From NCBI RefSeq assembly GCF_003323715.1, contig NZ_QOIN01000049.1, positions 1 to 64,000 on the forward strand: 64,000 nucleotides of DNA, written 5' to 3'. The translations under genes were made by a program, and so were the position numbers. The notes beneath the pieces are model-generated. The model worked only from the letters and a program-made list of their open reading frames with translations. It made no database searches and was not told the origin of the DNA. Below, piece by piece: positions 18,146 through 26,894 of this stretch. Position 1 is the stretch's first letter; each line of letters opens with the position of its first letter. Source of the DNA: Streptomyces diacarni. Its GTDB lineage: Bacteria > Actinomycetota > Actinomycetes > Streptomycetales > Streptomycetaceae.

Positions 18146-20965
18146 TCAGTGGGCAGAGTCCGGTGCGGCCGACGCGGTGAGGTGCGTGCGTACCCGTGCT
18201 GCGTCTTCGTCACGTCCCTGTTGTCGGTAAAGCTCGAGAGCTTCCTGTCGGGCCGTACGAGCATGGTCGTGCCGGCCGAGCGCGGTGTAGGGGTGGCTGA
18301 TTCGGTCGAGTGTGTCGGCGGCGTGGGACGTGTAGCCGAGCTCGCGGTACAGGGCGAGGGCCTGCCGGTAGTGGTCGATGGCCTCGCGGTGCCGGCCGGT
18401 GCCGTGGTCGATGTAGGCGAGGCTGTCCAGCGTGTTGGCCTTGCCGCTGGGGTCGTGATGGTGCTGTTGCAGGGCAAGAGCGGCCTCGCAGTACGTGCGG
18501 GCGGTGTCGTGGTCGCCGAGGTGAGCGGCGTACCAGCCTGTGCCGTTGAGCGTCCGGGCCTCCATGACCGGCTGGTCGGTGGCGCGGAAGATGTCCAGGG
18601 CCTGGCCGGCGTGTTCCATGGCCCGGCGGTCGTCGCCTATTTGTCGCGAGGTCCAGGCGAGCGCCCTGTGGGCGTAACCCTGGCAGGAAAGGTCGTGGTG
18701 GGCGTTGGCAACGGCGAGGGCGTGGTGCAGGTGTTCCAGAGCTTCGCCGTGGCGGCCCAGATTGGCGTAGGCACGGCCGAGGAGCCGGTGGGAGAGGCTG
18801 CGGGTGGTGGGGTCGGTCAGGTGGGCCCCGGAGGCCACTGCGGCCTGCCAGATGGCGAGGTCGTCATCGCGGTATCCCCGTCGGAAGTGGAAGGTGCTCA
18901 GCGTCCAGGCCAGACGGCAGACGGTGTCGTGCCATCCGTGGGCCGTGGCGGTCTGCTGGGCGGCCAGCAGGTTGGCGTGTTCGGTGTGGAACCACGCCAT
19001 GGCCGCCGGGTCGTCGGACGGCGGGCGAGGGCACACCTCGGTGGTCGAGAAGTCGAACGAGGTCGGATGGCGGTGCGGGTCCAGGACCCGGTCGGCGGCG
19101 TGGGAGGTGTGGAGGTAGAAGTCCACTACCCGCCGCAGAGCCGCCTGCCGGGTCGGGCCCGGCAGGCGGCGGTGTGCGGTGTCGGTGGCGTAGGCGCGGA
19201 TGAGATCGTGCATGGAGTAGCGGCCGTGTGCGTCGTAAGCGAGCAGGGACGCGTCTTCCAGCACGCGGAGCGCACGCTTGGACCGTGCCGTGGACAGGCC
19301 GGTGAGGTGTGCGGCGGCAGGAGTGCCGATGTCCGTGCCGGGGGCCAGACCGAGCAGTCCGAAGACGGTTTGCTGCTCAGGAGACAACACCTGGTAGGAC
19401 CAGGACAGGACGGCAGGCAGGCTGGCGGCGGGATCCTCATCGTCCAGGGCGGCCAGGCCGAGTTCGTGCAACTCGGCAGCGAGGTGGGCCAGCGGGATGT
19501 CGGGGCGCGCGTGGGCGCGGCCGGCGATCAGGCCCAGCGCCAGGGCATACCCGCGACACAGCTCGATCAGGTCGGCCACCGCGCCGGGTTCGGCGGCGAT
19601 CCGCTGTGCGCCGAGCCGGGCGGTGAGCAGGTCGTGCACATCCTGGGTGGTGAGCGGTGCGAGCCGCAGGTTCTGGGCACCGTGCCGGCTGATCAACGTG
19701 GGTAGAGTGCGGCGGCTCGTCACCACCACCGTGCATGTCCGGCTGCCCGGCAGCAGCGGAACGATCTGGTCGGCCGTGGCCGCATTGTCCAGCACGACCA
19801 GCCTGCGCCGTTCGGCCATCAGGCTTCTGTACAGCGCGGCTTGGGCATGTGGGTCGGTCGGGATGTGGCGGGTGTCGGCCCCCAGCGCTTCGAGGAACCC
19901 GCGCATCGCGACCGCAGAATCCATCGGCGGACCATGGGAGCTGAAGCCTCGCAGGTCGACGAACAGTTGCCCGTCCGGGAACCGGTCCCTCACCCGATGT
20001 GCCCATTGCAGCGCGAGCCAGGTCTTGCCGACCCCACCTGCCCCAGCCAGTGCGGAGACGAGCACTGTGCCGCCCTCCTCTGTGCTCTCGTCCAGCGCGG
20101 CCGTCAGCTGCGCGATCTCGGCGGCACGACCGGCGAAATGCGCCGGAGCGGGCGGTAGCTGCCGTGGCACGACACGCTGGGCCCGGTCAGCCGGGCTCCT
20201 CTCGGGCGGAGGGCTCGCGAGGTCCGCGGAGTCGCCCTCGAGGAGCCGGCCGTGCAGTTGCCTCAGCTCGGGGCCGGGATCGGCGCCCAGCTCGTCCGCC
20301 AATCGCAGGCGAAGCCGCTCGTACCGGTTGAGCGCCTCGGCCTGCCGTCCGCTGCGCTGGAGAGCGAGCATCACCTGTCCGGCGAGACGTTCGTCGAGGG
20401 GGTGCGCGCTGGACAAGTCGAGCGCCTGGGGGAGAACACCGGAGTGATCGCCGCGGCGCAGGCGTGCGTCGTACAGGTCGAGCGTGGCGACGAACCACTC
20501 ACCGAGCAGAAGTTCGCGCTGGCTGTTGAACCACGGTGTGTCGACCCCGGCGAACGCCTCGCCACGCCAGAGGCCCAGTGCCTCCTCCAGCGCCGTCGTT
20601 CCGGTCTCGCTGGACACTTTGTCGCCCCGCTTGTCGGCCCGCGCGCGGGCGAGAAGGGTGCGGAAGCGGTGCATGTCGACGGAGTCCGCGTCGACACTCA
20701 GCAAGTAACCCTCCGACTGCCGGTGAATCTCGATGCCCATGTCGATCAGCGCCCTGCGCAGGTGGGAGAGGTAGACGTAGAGCGTCCTACGGGCGTGCTG
20801 CGGTGGGTGGCCCGCCCACACCCGGTCGACGAGCTGGTCGGTGGGCACCACCCGGTTGGCGTCCACCAGCAGCGCGGCCAGCACGCATCGCTGCCGGGCG
20901 TGCCCCAGCCCGACTGTCCGGCCCTCATGCCGGGCCTCGATCGCCCCCAGCACCCCGAAGAACAT
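18146..20965 (-). CDS. AfsR/SARP-family regulator with NB-ARC and TPR domains
   Basis: A 939-residue STAND-type activator. It has an N-terminal winged-helix DNA-binding domain (about 1-90; YVYLSHLRRALIDMGIEI), a BTAD domain (about 95-245; EEALGLWRGEAFAGV onward), an NB-ARC ATPase with P-loop GAGGVGKT at 308-315 and VVLDN as Walker B, and C-terminal TPRs from about 690 (GRHGEALEHLHHALAVANAH). Such proteins bind direct heptamer repeats and activate nearby secondary-metabolism or secreted-protein genes. It is transcribed away from the small secreted lectin-like gene 335 bp upstream, the obvious candidate target. No biosynthetic cluster is adjacent. Confidence 0.85.
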   Translation of the reverse strand: MFFGVLGAIEARHEGRTVGLGHARQRCVLAALLVDANRVVPTDQLVDRVWAGHPPQHARRTLYVYLSHLRRALIDMGIEIHRQSEGYLLSVDADSVDMHRFRTLLARARADKRGDKVSSETGTTALEEALGLWRGEAFAGVDTPWFNSQRELLLGEWFVATLDLYDARLRRGDHSGVLPQALDLSSAHPLDERLAGQVMLALQRSGRQAEALNRYERLRLRLADELGADPGPELRQLHGRLLEGDSADLASPPPERSPADRAQRVVPRQLPPAPAHFAGRAAEIAQLTAALDESTEEGGTVLVSALAGAGGVGKTWLALQWAHRVRDRFPDGQLFVDLRGFSSHGPPMDSAVAMRGFLEALGADTRHIPTDPHAQAALYRSLMAERRRLVVLDNAATADQIVPLLPGSRTCTVVVTSRRTLPTLISRHGAQNLRLAPLTTQDVHDLLTARLGAQRIAAEPGAVADLIELCRGYALALGLIAGRAHARPDIPLAHLAAELHELGLAALDDEDPAASLPAVLSWSYQVLSPEQQTVFGLLGLAPGTDIGTPAAAHLTGLSTARSKRALRVLEDASLLAYDAHGRYSMHDLIRAYATDTAHRRLPGPTRQAALRRVVDFYLHTSHAADRVLDPHRHPTSFDFSTTEVCPRPPSDDPAAMAWFHTEHANLLAAQQTATAHGWHDTVCRLAWTLSTFHFRRGYRDDDLAIWQAAVASGAHLTDPTTRSLSHRLLGRAYANLGRHGEALEHLHHALAVANAHHDLSCQGYAHRALAWTSRQIGDDRRAMEHAGQALDIFRATDQPVMEARTLNGTGWYAAHLGDHDTARTYCEAALALQQHHHDPSGKANTLDSLAYIDHGTGRHREAIDHYRQALALYRELGYTSHAADTLDRISHPYTALGRHDHARTARQEALELYRQQGRDEDAARVRTHLTASAAPDSAH

Positions 20966-21300
20966 GATCGCCTCACCTCTCCCGCCGCGGAGACCGGTCA
21001 GCTCCCTCCCGTCGTTCCACCAGGCAATTCAGGATCTTCAAAAACCGGGACAGACATGACGAGATGGACTACTTACGAGAGCAACACGTATTTTGCATGG
21101 CCAGCCCCCGATTTAAGAACCATCCAAGGCTCACGACAAACATGATCCCACAGCCTCGACTCGTGAGGAAACCGGTCGACACCGCAAAAAATGCGGAGCC
21201 CGGGTACCCGGCGGCGCCTGCGACAAGCGAAGGGCGCATGCGGCGTTACCTAAAATCTGGCCGGCCTCGACAGAGAAACCTTCACCAAAGGAGAATTCCA
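20966..21300. promoter_or_regulatory. Divergent control region between regulator and secreted protein
   Basis: A 335-bp gap, AT-richer than its surroundings from about 21000 to 21300, between two divergently transcribed genes. It must hold both promoters. I did not find a convincing SARP direct-repeat site by eye. Confidence 0.5.
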
Positions 21301-21741
21301 ATGGTCCGTGCACGTCGTACATTCGCCCTGGCCATCGCAGTCGGAAGTGTTGCGGTGGCCGCTTCTGCAGGAAGTGCGGCTGCCTCCCCGGCGGTCGCCG
21401 CTCCGACCTGCATCGGGAAGTCGTTCTCGGGAACTCTCGGTAAGAACAAAGCCATCTGCAACAGTGGCTACAAGCTGACGATGCAGGACAACGGGGACCT
21501 GGTGCTCCGCCGCTCCAACGGCACCGCGTGCTACGCCAGCGGCACACGGGCGCCGGGCGATGCCTCGGCGCAATACGTCAAGAATCTCTTCGGGAAGCCG
21601 TACATCGACATCAACAGCACTTCCCAAGGGCGGGTCGGCAGGATCCTCGGTGCCCACACCGGCGCGCATTTCGGCACCAACGCCAGTGTGAACAACAAGG
21701 GAGAATTCTGGGTCGGCTACAAGAAGGTCGGTTGGTGCTGA
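21301..21741 (+). CDS. Small secreted lectin-like protein
   Basis: A 146-residue protein from ATG 21301, with AAAGGAG at the right spacing. Residues 1-34 form a signal peptide (basic start, ALAIAVGSVAVAASAGSAAA, cleavage near AVAA-PT). The mature part has four Cys, likely two disulfides. LTMQDNGDLVLRRSNGTACYASGT resembles one repeat of a bulb-type (B-type) lectin, whose sugar-binding signature is QDNGNLVxY; here the Asn is Asp and the Tyr is Arg, so sugar binding is doubtful. The C-terminal half is unrecognised. It is probably extracellular and controlled by the divergent AfsR-like regulator. Confidence 0.7.
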   Translation: MVRARRTFALAIAVGSVAVAASAGSAAASPAVAAPTCIGKSFSGTLGKNKAICNSGYKLTMQDNGDLVLRRSNGTACYASGTRAPGDASAQYVKNLFGKPYIDINSTSQGRVGRILGAHTGAHFGTNASVNNKGEFWVGYKKVGWC

Positions 21742-22029
21742 GCTGCTCCATCGAGACCCGCTTGAGCGCGGCCTTGTCCCCTTCGATGCATTGCCCGGTG
21801 GCCCCGGGCGCGGCCGGAAGGCCGGCCACAAAGCGGCCGTTACCGCATGACCGGCAGGCACCCTCACCGCCCTCAGCCGGACGAGCAGACGGCCGAAAGC
21901 GGCACTGCCCCCGCCAAGGCACGATACCTTCGGTATCGGGCCGGGCGGGCGGGCGGGCTGCCGACGGGGAATCGTGTGCTCATCTGCGGGTGGGGTCCCA
22001 CGCGAACAGAAGGATGGCGGTGTCGCCGC

Positions 22030-22230
22030 TCAGATGCCCTCACCGACGGCCTGCCACACCAGGCCGAGAGAGGCGCGTAGCACAGGGATCTGTGCGAGCG
22101 GGGCCCCGGCGAGCGGGGCGAGCGTCATCGGGCCGGACCCGAGCCGGCGCGCGAGTCCGGGTGCGCTCAATGTTCCGACGCCCGCACCCAGCACCCCGAT
22201 CCCAAGGTCACGCCGAAGGCCGTGGGTCAC
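22030..22230 (-). pseudogene. Possible fragment of an MFS transporter
   Basis: A 66-codon reading frame whose peptide (GVLGAGVGTLSAPGLARRLG onward) resembles an inter-helix region of major facilitators. It has no ribosome site and no further helices. It lies next to an IS110 remnant in a region of debris between a secreted protein and ispF. Weak call. Confidence 0.25.
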
Positions 22231-22250
22231 ACGGCGAGGGTGCGGCGCCC

Positions 22251-22457
22251 ACGACCGAACGGCTGGTCAACGACGTCTTCGACGCCCCGGATGAGCAGAC
22301 CGTCGTCGTCCCGGGCACCGGGACCCTCGATGTGGTCGCGCTTCCCCTGGCCACGCCCCTCGCAGCCGTTCACGAACAACGCCGGGCGTGGAAAACACAG
22401 ATCGAGGCCCTGCTGGAGACCCGCCCTCTCTGCGAGGTCCTCACGTCGATGCCCGGC
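22251..22457 (+). mobile_element. IS110-family transposase remnant
   Basis: About 69 codons without a start or stop read TTERLVNDVFDAPDEQTVVV, later LAAVHEQRRAWKTQIEAL and LLETRPLCEVLTSMPGG. The segment from AVHEQRR to SMPG is the conserved junction between the DEDD and Tnp20 domains of IS110-family transposases. Both ends are missing, and the right edge stops within 10 bp of the ispF stop codon. It marks one boundary of the accessory block. Confidence 0.75.
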
Positions 22458-22465
22458 GGAGCGGG

Positions 22466-23005
22466 TCAGGGGGTGGGGAGGACGAGGGCGGTGGCCAGGG
22501 CCGCCAGGCCCTCCCCGCGGCCGGTGAGGCCGAGCCCGTCCGTGGTGGTGCCCGCGAGGGAGACGGGCGCACCGGCGGCCGCGGCCAAGACTGCGGCCGC
22601 CTCCGCCCGGCGCTTGCCGATCTTCGGGCGGACGCCGATGACCTGGATGGCGATGTTGCCGATCTCGAAGCCGCCGTCGCGCACGATGCGTGCGGCCTCG
22701 GTGAGGAGAGTGACGCCGGAGGCGCCGGACCACTCGGGCCTGCCGGTGCCGAAGTGGGCCCCGAGGTCGCCCAGGGACGCGGCGGAGAAGAGGGCGTCGC
22801 ACGCCGCGTGGGCGGCGACGTCTCCGTCGGAGTGCCCGGCGAGACCGTACGGTTCGCCCTCCCACAGCAGGCCGCCGCACCACAGCTCGCGGCCCTCCTC
22901 GAACGCGTGCACGTCGGTGCCGATGCCGACCAGGGGGAGGACGGGGCGCCCGGTGTGCCCGGCCTCGTGCCCGGCCGGCCGTGCGGCGGTGTGCTCAGTA
23001 CTCAA
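22466..23005 (-). CDS. ispF: 2-C-methyl-D-erythritol 2,4-cyclodiphosphate synthase
   Basis: A 179-residue IspF. The zinc ligands lie in GIGTDVHAF (D31, H33) and GHSDGDVAAHA (H58), and the diphosphate-binding end includes GLGLTGRGEG. It closes CDP-methylerythritol 2-phosphate to the cyclic diphosphate in the MEP isoprenoid pathway. The start overlaps the ispD end by 11 bp, so the two are one operon. The N-terminal 22 residues are a variable extension. Confidence 0.93.
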   Translation of the reverse strand: MSTEHTAARPAGHEAGHTGRPVLPLVGIGTDVHAFEEGRELWCGGLLWEGEPYGLAGHSDGDVAAHAACDALFSAASLGDLGAHFGTGRPEWSGASGVTLLTEAARIVRDGGFEIGNIAIQVIGVRPKIGKRRAEAAAVLAAAAGAPVSLAGTTTDGLGLTGRGEGLAALATALVLPTP

Positions 23006-23774
23006 CGTTCGCCTTCCTGCGTGCCAGTACCGCCTCCGCCAGGACCAGGTCGAGGGGGCGGGTCACCTTGAAGGCCTCCTCGTGGCCGCGCACGACGACG
23101 ACTTCGACGCCGAGCCGTTCGACCATGCCGGCGTCGTCGGTGGCGCCCTCGCCTTCGGGGGCGAGCCGGGCGTGTGCCTGGGCCAGGATCTTCCGGTCGA
23201 AGCCTTGCGGGGTCTGCACGGCGCGCAGGCGGGCGCGGTCCGGGGTGCCGGTCACCGGCTCGGGTTCCGCGTCGGTGCTTGGTTCGACCTGCTTGACGGT
23301 GTCGGTGACGGGCAGCGCGGGTACCACCGCGGGTGCGCCGTCGCGTACGGCGGCGGCGACGGCGTCGACCGTCTCGTGCGGAACGAGGGGCCGGGCCGCG
23401 TCGTGGACGAGCACCGTCTCGACGGTGTCGGGCAGCGCGGCGAGGCCGAGCCGTACGGAGTCCTGGCGGGTGTCGCCGCCGGGTACGACGGCGACGTCGG
23501 TCAGCTCGTGCGCGTCCAGCAGGGAGCGGACCTCCCAGGCGCCGTCCGGCGGCGCGACGACGACGACCAGTCCGACGGTGCGGGCCCGTGCCGTCGCCCG
23601 GACCGCGTGGATGAGCATGGGCGTACCGCCCAGCTCGCGCAGCGCCTTGGGCGCCCCCGGGCCGAGCCGTACGCCCCGGCCGGCGGCGGGGATCACCACG
23701 GCCGTGCGGGGGCCGGCGTCAGCCGTGGGACGCGGATCATCGGAAGGGGCGGAGTCTGTGGATTCGATTGACAT
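22995..23774 (-). CDS. ispD: 2-C-methyl-D-erythritol 4-phosphate cytidylyltransferase
   Basis: A 259-residue IspD from ATG 23774. The nucleotide-binding signature IPAAGRGVRLG at 28-38 is followed by Lys 43. VLVHDAARPLVPHETVDAV and AVQTPQGFDRKIL are the conserved family motifs. It makes CDP-ME from MEP and CTP, one step ahead of the IspF substrate pathway. The open frame extends upstream of 23774, but the ATG gives the normal bacterial N-terminus. Confidence 0.93.
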   Translation of the reverse strand: MSIESTDSAPSDDPRPTADAGPRTAVVIPAAGRGVRLGPGAPKALRELGGTPMLIHAVRATARARTVGLVVVVAPPDGAWEVRSLLDAHELTDVAVVPGGDTRQDSVRLGLAALPDTVETVLVHDAARPLVPHETVDAVAAAVRDGAPAVVPALPVTDTVKQVEPSTDAEPEPVTGTPDRARLRAVQTPQGFDRKILAQAHARLAPEGEGATDDAGMVERLGVEVVVVRGHEEAFKVTRPLDLVLAEAVLARRKANVEY

Positions 23775-23971
23775 CGGTAGCGCGTCCAGGGTTTGTGTCC
23801 TCAGCCGGGGTGGGTATGGCCAGGGGGTACCCCGACCGTAGGTTGGAGGTAGTGCCGGGCACGACCACTCGATCGAGCCCTTCCGTGAACACCGGTCGAG
23901 TGTGCAGCCCGGGCCCGGCACGCATGATCCGGCCGTCCCTCGGGCGGCGTGGGCTCTGTCGGCCCATAGCA

Positions 23972-24028
23972 CCACATATGCCGCGGTGCCCGGCGACTGA
24001 GGTCATCCGGGCACCGCGGCATATGTGG
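23972..24028. terminator. Strong hairpin between carD and ispD
   Basis: Two perfect 22-nt arms (CCACATATGCCGCGGTGCCCGG at 23972-23993 with 24007-24028) around a 13-nt loop. It lies 130 bp after the carD stop and 200 bp before ispD, both on the minus strand, so it probably ends the carD transcript. The rest of 23775-24157 holds the ispD promoter and no gene. Confidence 0.8.
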
Positions 24029-24157
24029 AACTGCGAACAGTCGCTTGCGAGTCGCTCGCGCACAGTCGTTGCAGCACGTCGACCGTTGGAGCGTTCCGCC
24101 CGGCGGGACCGTACGTCCCTCCGGTGGGACAGTCCGCGGATCAGGAAAGCCCGTGGG

Positions 24158-24640
24158 TCAGGAAGCGAGAACCTCGTCGAGAAGCGCCTCGGCCTTGTCC
24201 TCGTTCGTGTTCTCCGCCAGGGCCAGCTCGCTCACCAGGATCTGGCGGGCCTTGGCCAGCATGCGCTTCTCACCTGCGGAGAGGCCGCGCTCGCGCTCCC
24301 GGCGCCACAGGTCGCGCACCACCTCGGCCACCTTGATCACATCGCCGGACGCGAGCTTCTCGAGATTCGCCTTGTAGCGGCGGGACCAGTTGGTCGGCTC
24401 CTCGGCATACGGCGCGCGGAGCACCTCGAAGACCCTGTCCAGCCCGTCCGAACCGACGACGTCACGTACACCCACGAACTCCGCATTGTCCGCCGGCACG
24501 CGCACCGTCAAATCGCCCTGCGCAACCTTCAGAACCAAGTAGGTCTTGTCCACGCCTTTGATCTGGCGAGTTTCGATAGCCTCGATCAGCGCGGCCCCGT
24601 GATGGGGATAGACCACGGTGTCGCCAACCTTGAACGTCAT
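24158..24640 (-). CDS. carD: CarD family RNA polymerase-binding regulator
   Basis: A 160-residue CarD. The N-terminal Tudor-like domain (MTFKVGDTVVYPHHGAALIE) binds the RNA polymerase beta subunit. The C-terminal helical domain (WSRRYKANLEKLASGDVIKV and onward) contacts the promoter bubble and contains the conserved Trp. Length and sequence are those of the mycobacterial and Streptomyces proteins, which stabilise open complexes and are essential in mycobacteria. It is separate from the ispD-ispF operon because of the strong hairpin downstream. Confidence 0.93.
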   Translation of the reverse strand: MTFKVGDTVVYPHHGAALIEAIETRQIKGVDKTYLVLKVAQGDLTVRVPADNAEFVGVRDVVGSDGLDRVFEVLRAPYAEEPTNWSRRYKANLEKLASGDVIKVAEVVRDLWRRERERGLSAGEKRMLAKARQILVSELALAENTNEDKAEALLDEVLAS

Positions 24641-25292
24641 GTGTCAGGTACCCCTTCCGTGGCTATCCAGGGTAACACGGCAACGACGTCTTCTGAATGG
24701 CGTTTTCGCAGGTCAGGGCGTATCTCGGGGCTTGACAAGCGGCCCTCTATCGTGCTGTGGACGGTCAATGCAAGCGGGTATTCGCAGGTGGGAGCGGTTC
24801 TGCGCACCTTCGCAAACGAGGACGATCGACCTCCGCAAGAGTCTCACGACACGTCCACGGTGACCGATTTGTCCGACTGTAGGGAGCGGCCTCTTCGTAC
24901 GGTCTTCCGGCTTTCCCAAGAATTGATCAATGGCTGTGTAAGAACCTGTTGATCAATTCTTCATCAACCTTCCGCATTCCCCGGAATCCCCCGCACGGAG
25001 CCCACCCGAACACCGCCGCGACCTCATGGGGAGCTCACCACGGCTATCGGCCGGCTATTCGGGCCCCGGGCGGGCACCAGGCGGCACCGAACGGGCACCG
25101 CGGTCGTGCGGCTGCCCCCTGGGGCGGTGGTCGGTGGCGGGTGGGTCGGAGGGTCGGGTGCGGGGCCTCCTCGGGCTGTCGGTAACCTGAGCGCGCACGC
25201 CAAGCCCATCCGTACGCGACCGGCAACGCTCCGGAGCCTCCCGTGCTCAGCAGCGTGCCGCCGCCCTGGCCCGCCAAGGAGTTGCCGCCGCC
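24641..25292. other. AT-richer divergent intergenic region
   Basis: 650 bp between carD and the lipoprotein gene. It contains the carD promoter side, a perfect TTGACA at 24732-24737 on the + strand without a clear partner, and the dyad listed at 24920-24959. No coding frame is convincing. A small RNA is possible but not supportable from sequence alone. Confidence 0.45.
24920..24959. promoter_or_regulatory. TTGATCAA dyad, possible operator
   Basis: GAATTGATCAA at 24920-24930 and TTGATCAATTC at 24949-24959 form a perfect inverted repeat with an 18-bp spacer. Each arm contains the 8-bp palindrome TTGATCAA. In a 72% GC genome this AT-rich, doubly symmetric site is unlikely by chance. It lies 333 bp before the lipoprotein start and 280 bp before carD. 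Confidence 0.5.
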
Positions 25293-26003
25293 GTGAGCAG
25301 CAGCCTTCGTCGCGGCACCCTCGCCGCCACCACCCTCGCGCTCGCCGCCGTCTCGCTGACCGCCTGTGGCGCGGGGAACGACGCGCAGACGCTGGAGATC
25401 AAGCCCGACAACGCGGCGACGCACGTCGGGACCATCAAGATCCAGAACGCCAACGTCGTGACCGGCACGCACGGCACCGGCGAAGCGACCGTCACGGCGC
25501 GGATCTTCAACGACGGCAACAAGGACCAGACCCTCAAGGGCGTCTCGGTCAGCGGTACCCGCGCCGAGCTCAGCCCGGCCAAGGGCGAGAAGAAGCTGGT
25601 CGTCCCGGCCGGGGGCTCGCTGGAGCTCGGCGGCAAGGGCGAGGCCTCGGCGCTGCTCACCGACGCGAAGCGGGCGGGCGTCAAGGACGGCAACGCCCAG
25701 CAGGTCACCTTCGACCTCAGCAGCACCGGCGCGGTCAAGCTGAAGGCCGCGGTCTTCCCCGCCAAGGGCGCCTACAAGACGGTGGGCCCGAGCGCGTCGC
25801 CGTCCAGCCAGGGCCCGAAGCCGGGTTCCTCGGCCTCGTCGTCGGAGACCGCGGGTCCCGGTGACAAGCCGGGTGAGGAGGGCGAGGAGGGCAGGACCGG
25901 CTCCGGGCAGCAGCAGGAGCAGGGCAGCCAGGGGCAGCCTTCGGACTCCGCCTCGTCGCCCGCGGACGCCACCGAGCAGGGCGGCGCGCACGCCGGACAC
26001 TGA
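25293..26003 (+). CDS. Secreted lipoprotein
   Basis: A 236-residue lipoprotein from GTG 25293. The signal peptide ends in the lipobox VSLTAC (Cys 25). Residues 30-165 form a beta-rich domain (IKIQNANVVTGTHGTGEATV onward) that resembles the copper-chaperone-like or DUF461 lipoproteins of actinobacteria. I do not see the Met/His copper ligands clearly, so function stays open. The last 70 residues are disordered (Ser, Gly, Gln, Glu) and end in HAGH. In Streptomyces a lipoprotein occupies this same place between carD and phoP. A perfect hairpin follows. Confidence 0.75.
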   Translation: MSSSLRRGTLAATTLALAAVSLTACGAGNDAQTLEIKPDNAATHVGTIKIQNANVVTGTHGTGEATVTARIFNDGNKDQTLKGVSVSGTRAELSPAKGEKKLVVPAGGSLELGGKGEASALLTDAKRAGVKDGNAQQVTFDLSSTGAVKLKAAVFPAKGAYKTVGPSASPSSQGPKPGSSASSSETAGPGDKPGEEGEEGRTGSGQQQEQGSQGQPSDSASSPADATEQGGAHAGH

Positions 26004-26019
26004 GCCGCGCCTCGACGCC

Positions 26020-26069
26020 GACGCGACGGGAGGCCGCACCCTTTGGCGGGTGCGGCCTCCCGTCGCGTC
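26020..26069. terminator. Terminator between lipoprotein gene and phoP
   Basis: A perfect 22-bp stem (26020-26041 with 26048-26069) and 6-nt loop TTTGGC, 17 nt after the lipoprotein stop. It separates convergent genes and can act both ways. Confidence 0.85.
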
Positions 26070-26235
26070 AAGGGGCCGTTGACGGCCTACAAGCCGGGAG
26101 GGGGCCGTTCACGGCGCGAAGCCGAGGGGTCCGCTGACGACTCCCGGCCGAAGGGCCCGTTCACAGGCACGTAGGCCAAGGGCCCGTTCACGGCACGTAG
26201 GCCAAGGGTCCGTTCACGGCTCGAACTTGTAGCCG
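26070..26235. repeat. Degenerate 26-29 bp tandem repeats at the phoP 3' end
   Basis: Six imperfect copies of a unit like AGGGCCCGTTCACGGCACGT followed by AGGCCA. The last copy overlaps the phoP stop codon. Copies 4 and 5 are almost identical; the others have drifted. Confidence 0.7.
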
Positions 26236-26894
26236 AGACCGCGCACCGTCACCAGGTAGCGCGGGGCGCCCGGGTCCGGTTCGATCTTGGCTCTGAGCCG
26301 CTTGACGTGGACGTCGAGGGTCTTGGTGTCCCCCACGTAGTCGGCGCCCCAGACCCGGTCGATCAGCTGCATCCTGGTCAGCACCCGGCCCGCGTTGCGC
26401 AGCAGCATCTCCAGCAGGTCGAACTCCTTGAGCGGCAGATCCACCTTGCCGCCGCCGACCGTCACCACGTGCCGGTCCACGTCCATCCGGACAGGACCGG
26501 CCTCCAGAGCCGCGGGGGTGACCTCCTCCGGCTCACCGCGGCGGCGCAGCACCGCGCGGACGCGGGCGACCAGCTCGCGGGAGGAGAACGGCTTGGTGAC
26601 GTAGTCGTCGGCGCCTATCTCCAGACCGACGACCTTGTCGATCTCGCTGTCCTTGGCCGTCACCATGATCACGGGGACGTTGGAGCGGCCGCGCAGCTGG
26701 CGGCAGACCTCGGTGCCGGGCAGTCCTGGCAGCATCAGATCGAGCAGCACCAGATCGGCGCCGTTGCGTTCGAACTCGTCGAGCCCCTCTGGACCCGTGG
26801 CCGCGATCGCGACCTCGAAGCCTTCCTTACGGAGCATGTACGACAGTGCGTCGCTGAACGATTCCTCGTCCTCGACGACGAGCACTCGGGTCAC
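26214..26894 (-). CDS. phoP: Phosphate response regulator PhoP
   Basis: A 226-residue OmpR-type regulator. The receiver domain has acidic pocket E8-D9-E10, phospho-acceptor D52 (LVLLDLMLPG), T79 and K101. The C-terminal winged helix (about 128-226) has LPLKEFDLLEMLLRNAGRVL and the recognition helix KTLDVHVKRLRAKIE. It starts 4 bp inside the phoR end, so phoR-phoP is translationally coupled. It binds PHO boxes (11-bp direct repeats) and controls phosphate starvation genes and, indirectly, antibiotic production in Streptomyces. Confidence 0.95.
   Translation of the reverse strand: MTRVLVVEDEESFSDALSYMLRKEGFEVAIAATGPEGLDEFERNGADLVLLDLMLPGLPGTEVCRQLRGRSNVPVIMVTAKDSEIDKVVGLEIGADDYVTKPFSSRELVARVRAVLRRRGEPEEVTPAALEAGPVRMDVDRHVVTVGGGKVDLPLKEFDLLEMLLRNAGRVLTRMQLIDRVWGADYVGDTKTLDVHVKRLRAKIEPDPGAPRYLVTVRGLGYKFEP

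Noticed and set aside
21742..22029. Search for a gene between the lectin-like gene and the IS110 remnant
   Set aside because: Frames are short, lack ribosome sites and show no known domain; treated as debris.
24732..24737. Perfect TTGACA as a + strand promoter
   Set aside because: No acceptable -10 at 16-18 bp, and the next gene starts more than 500 bp downstream.
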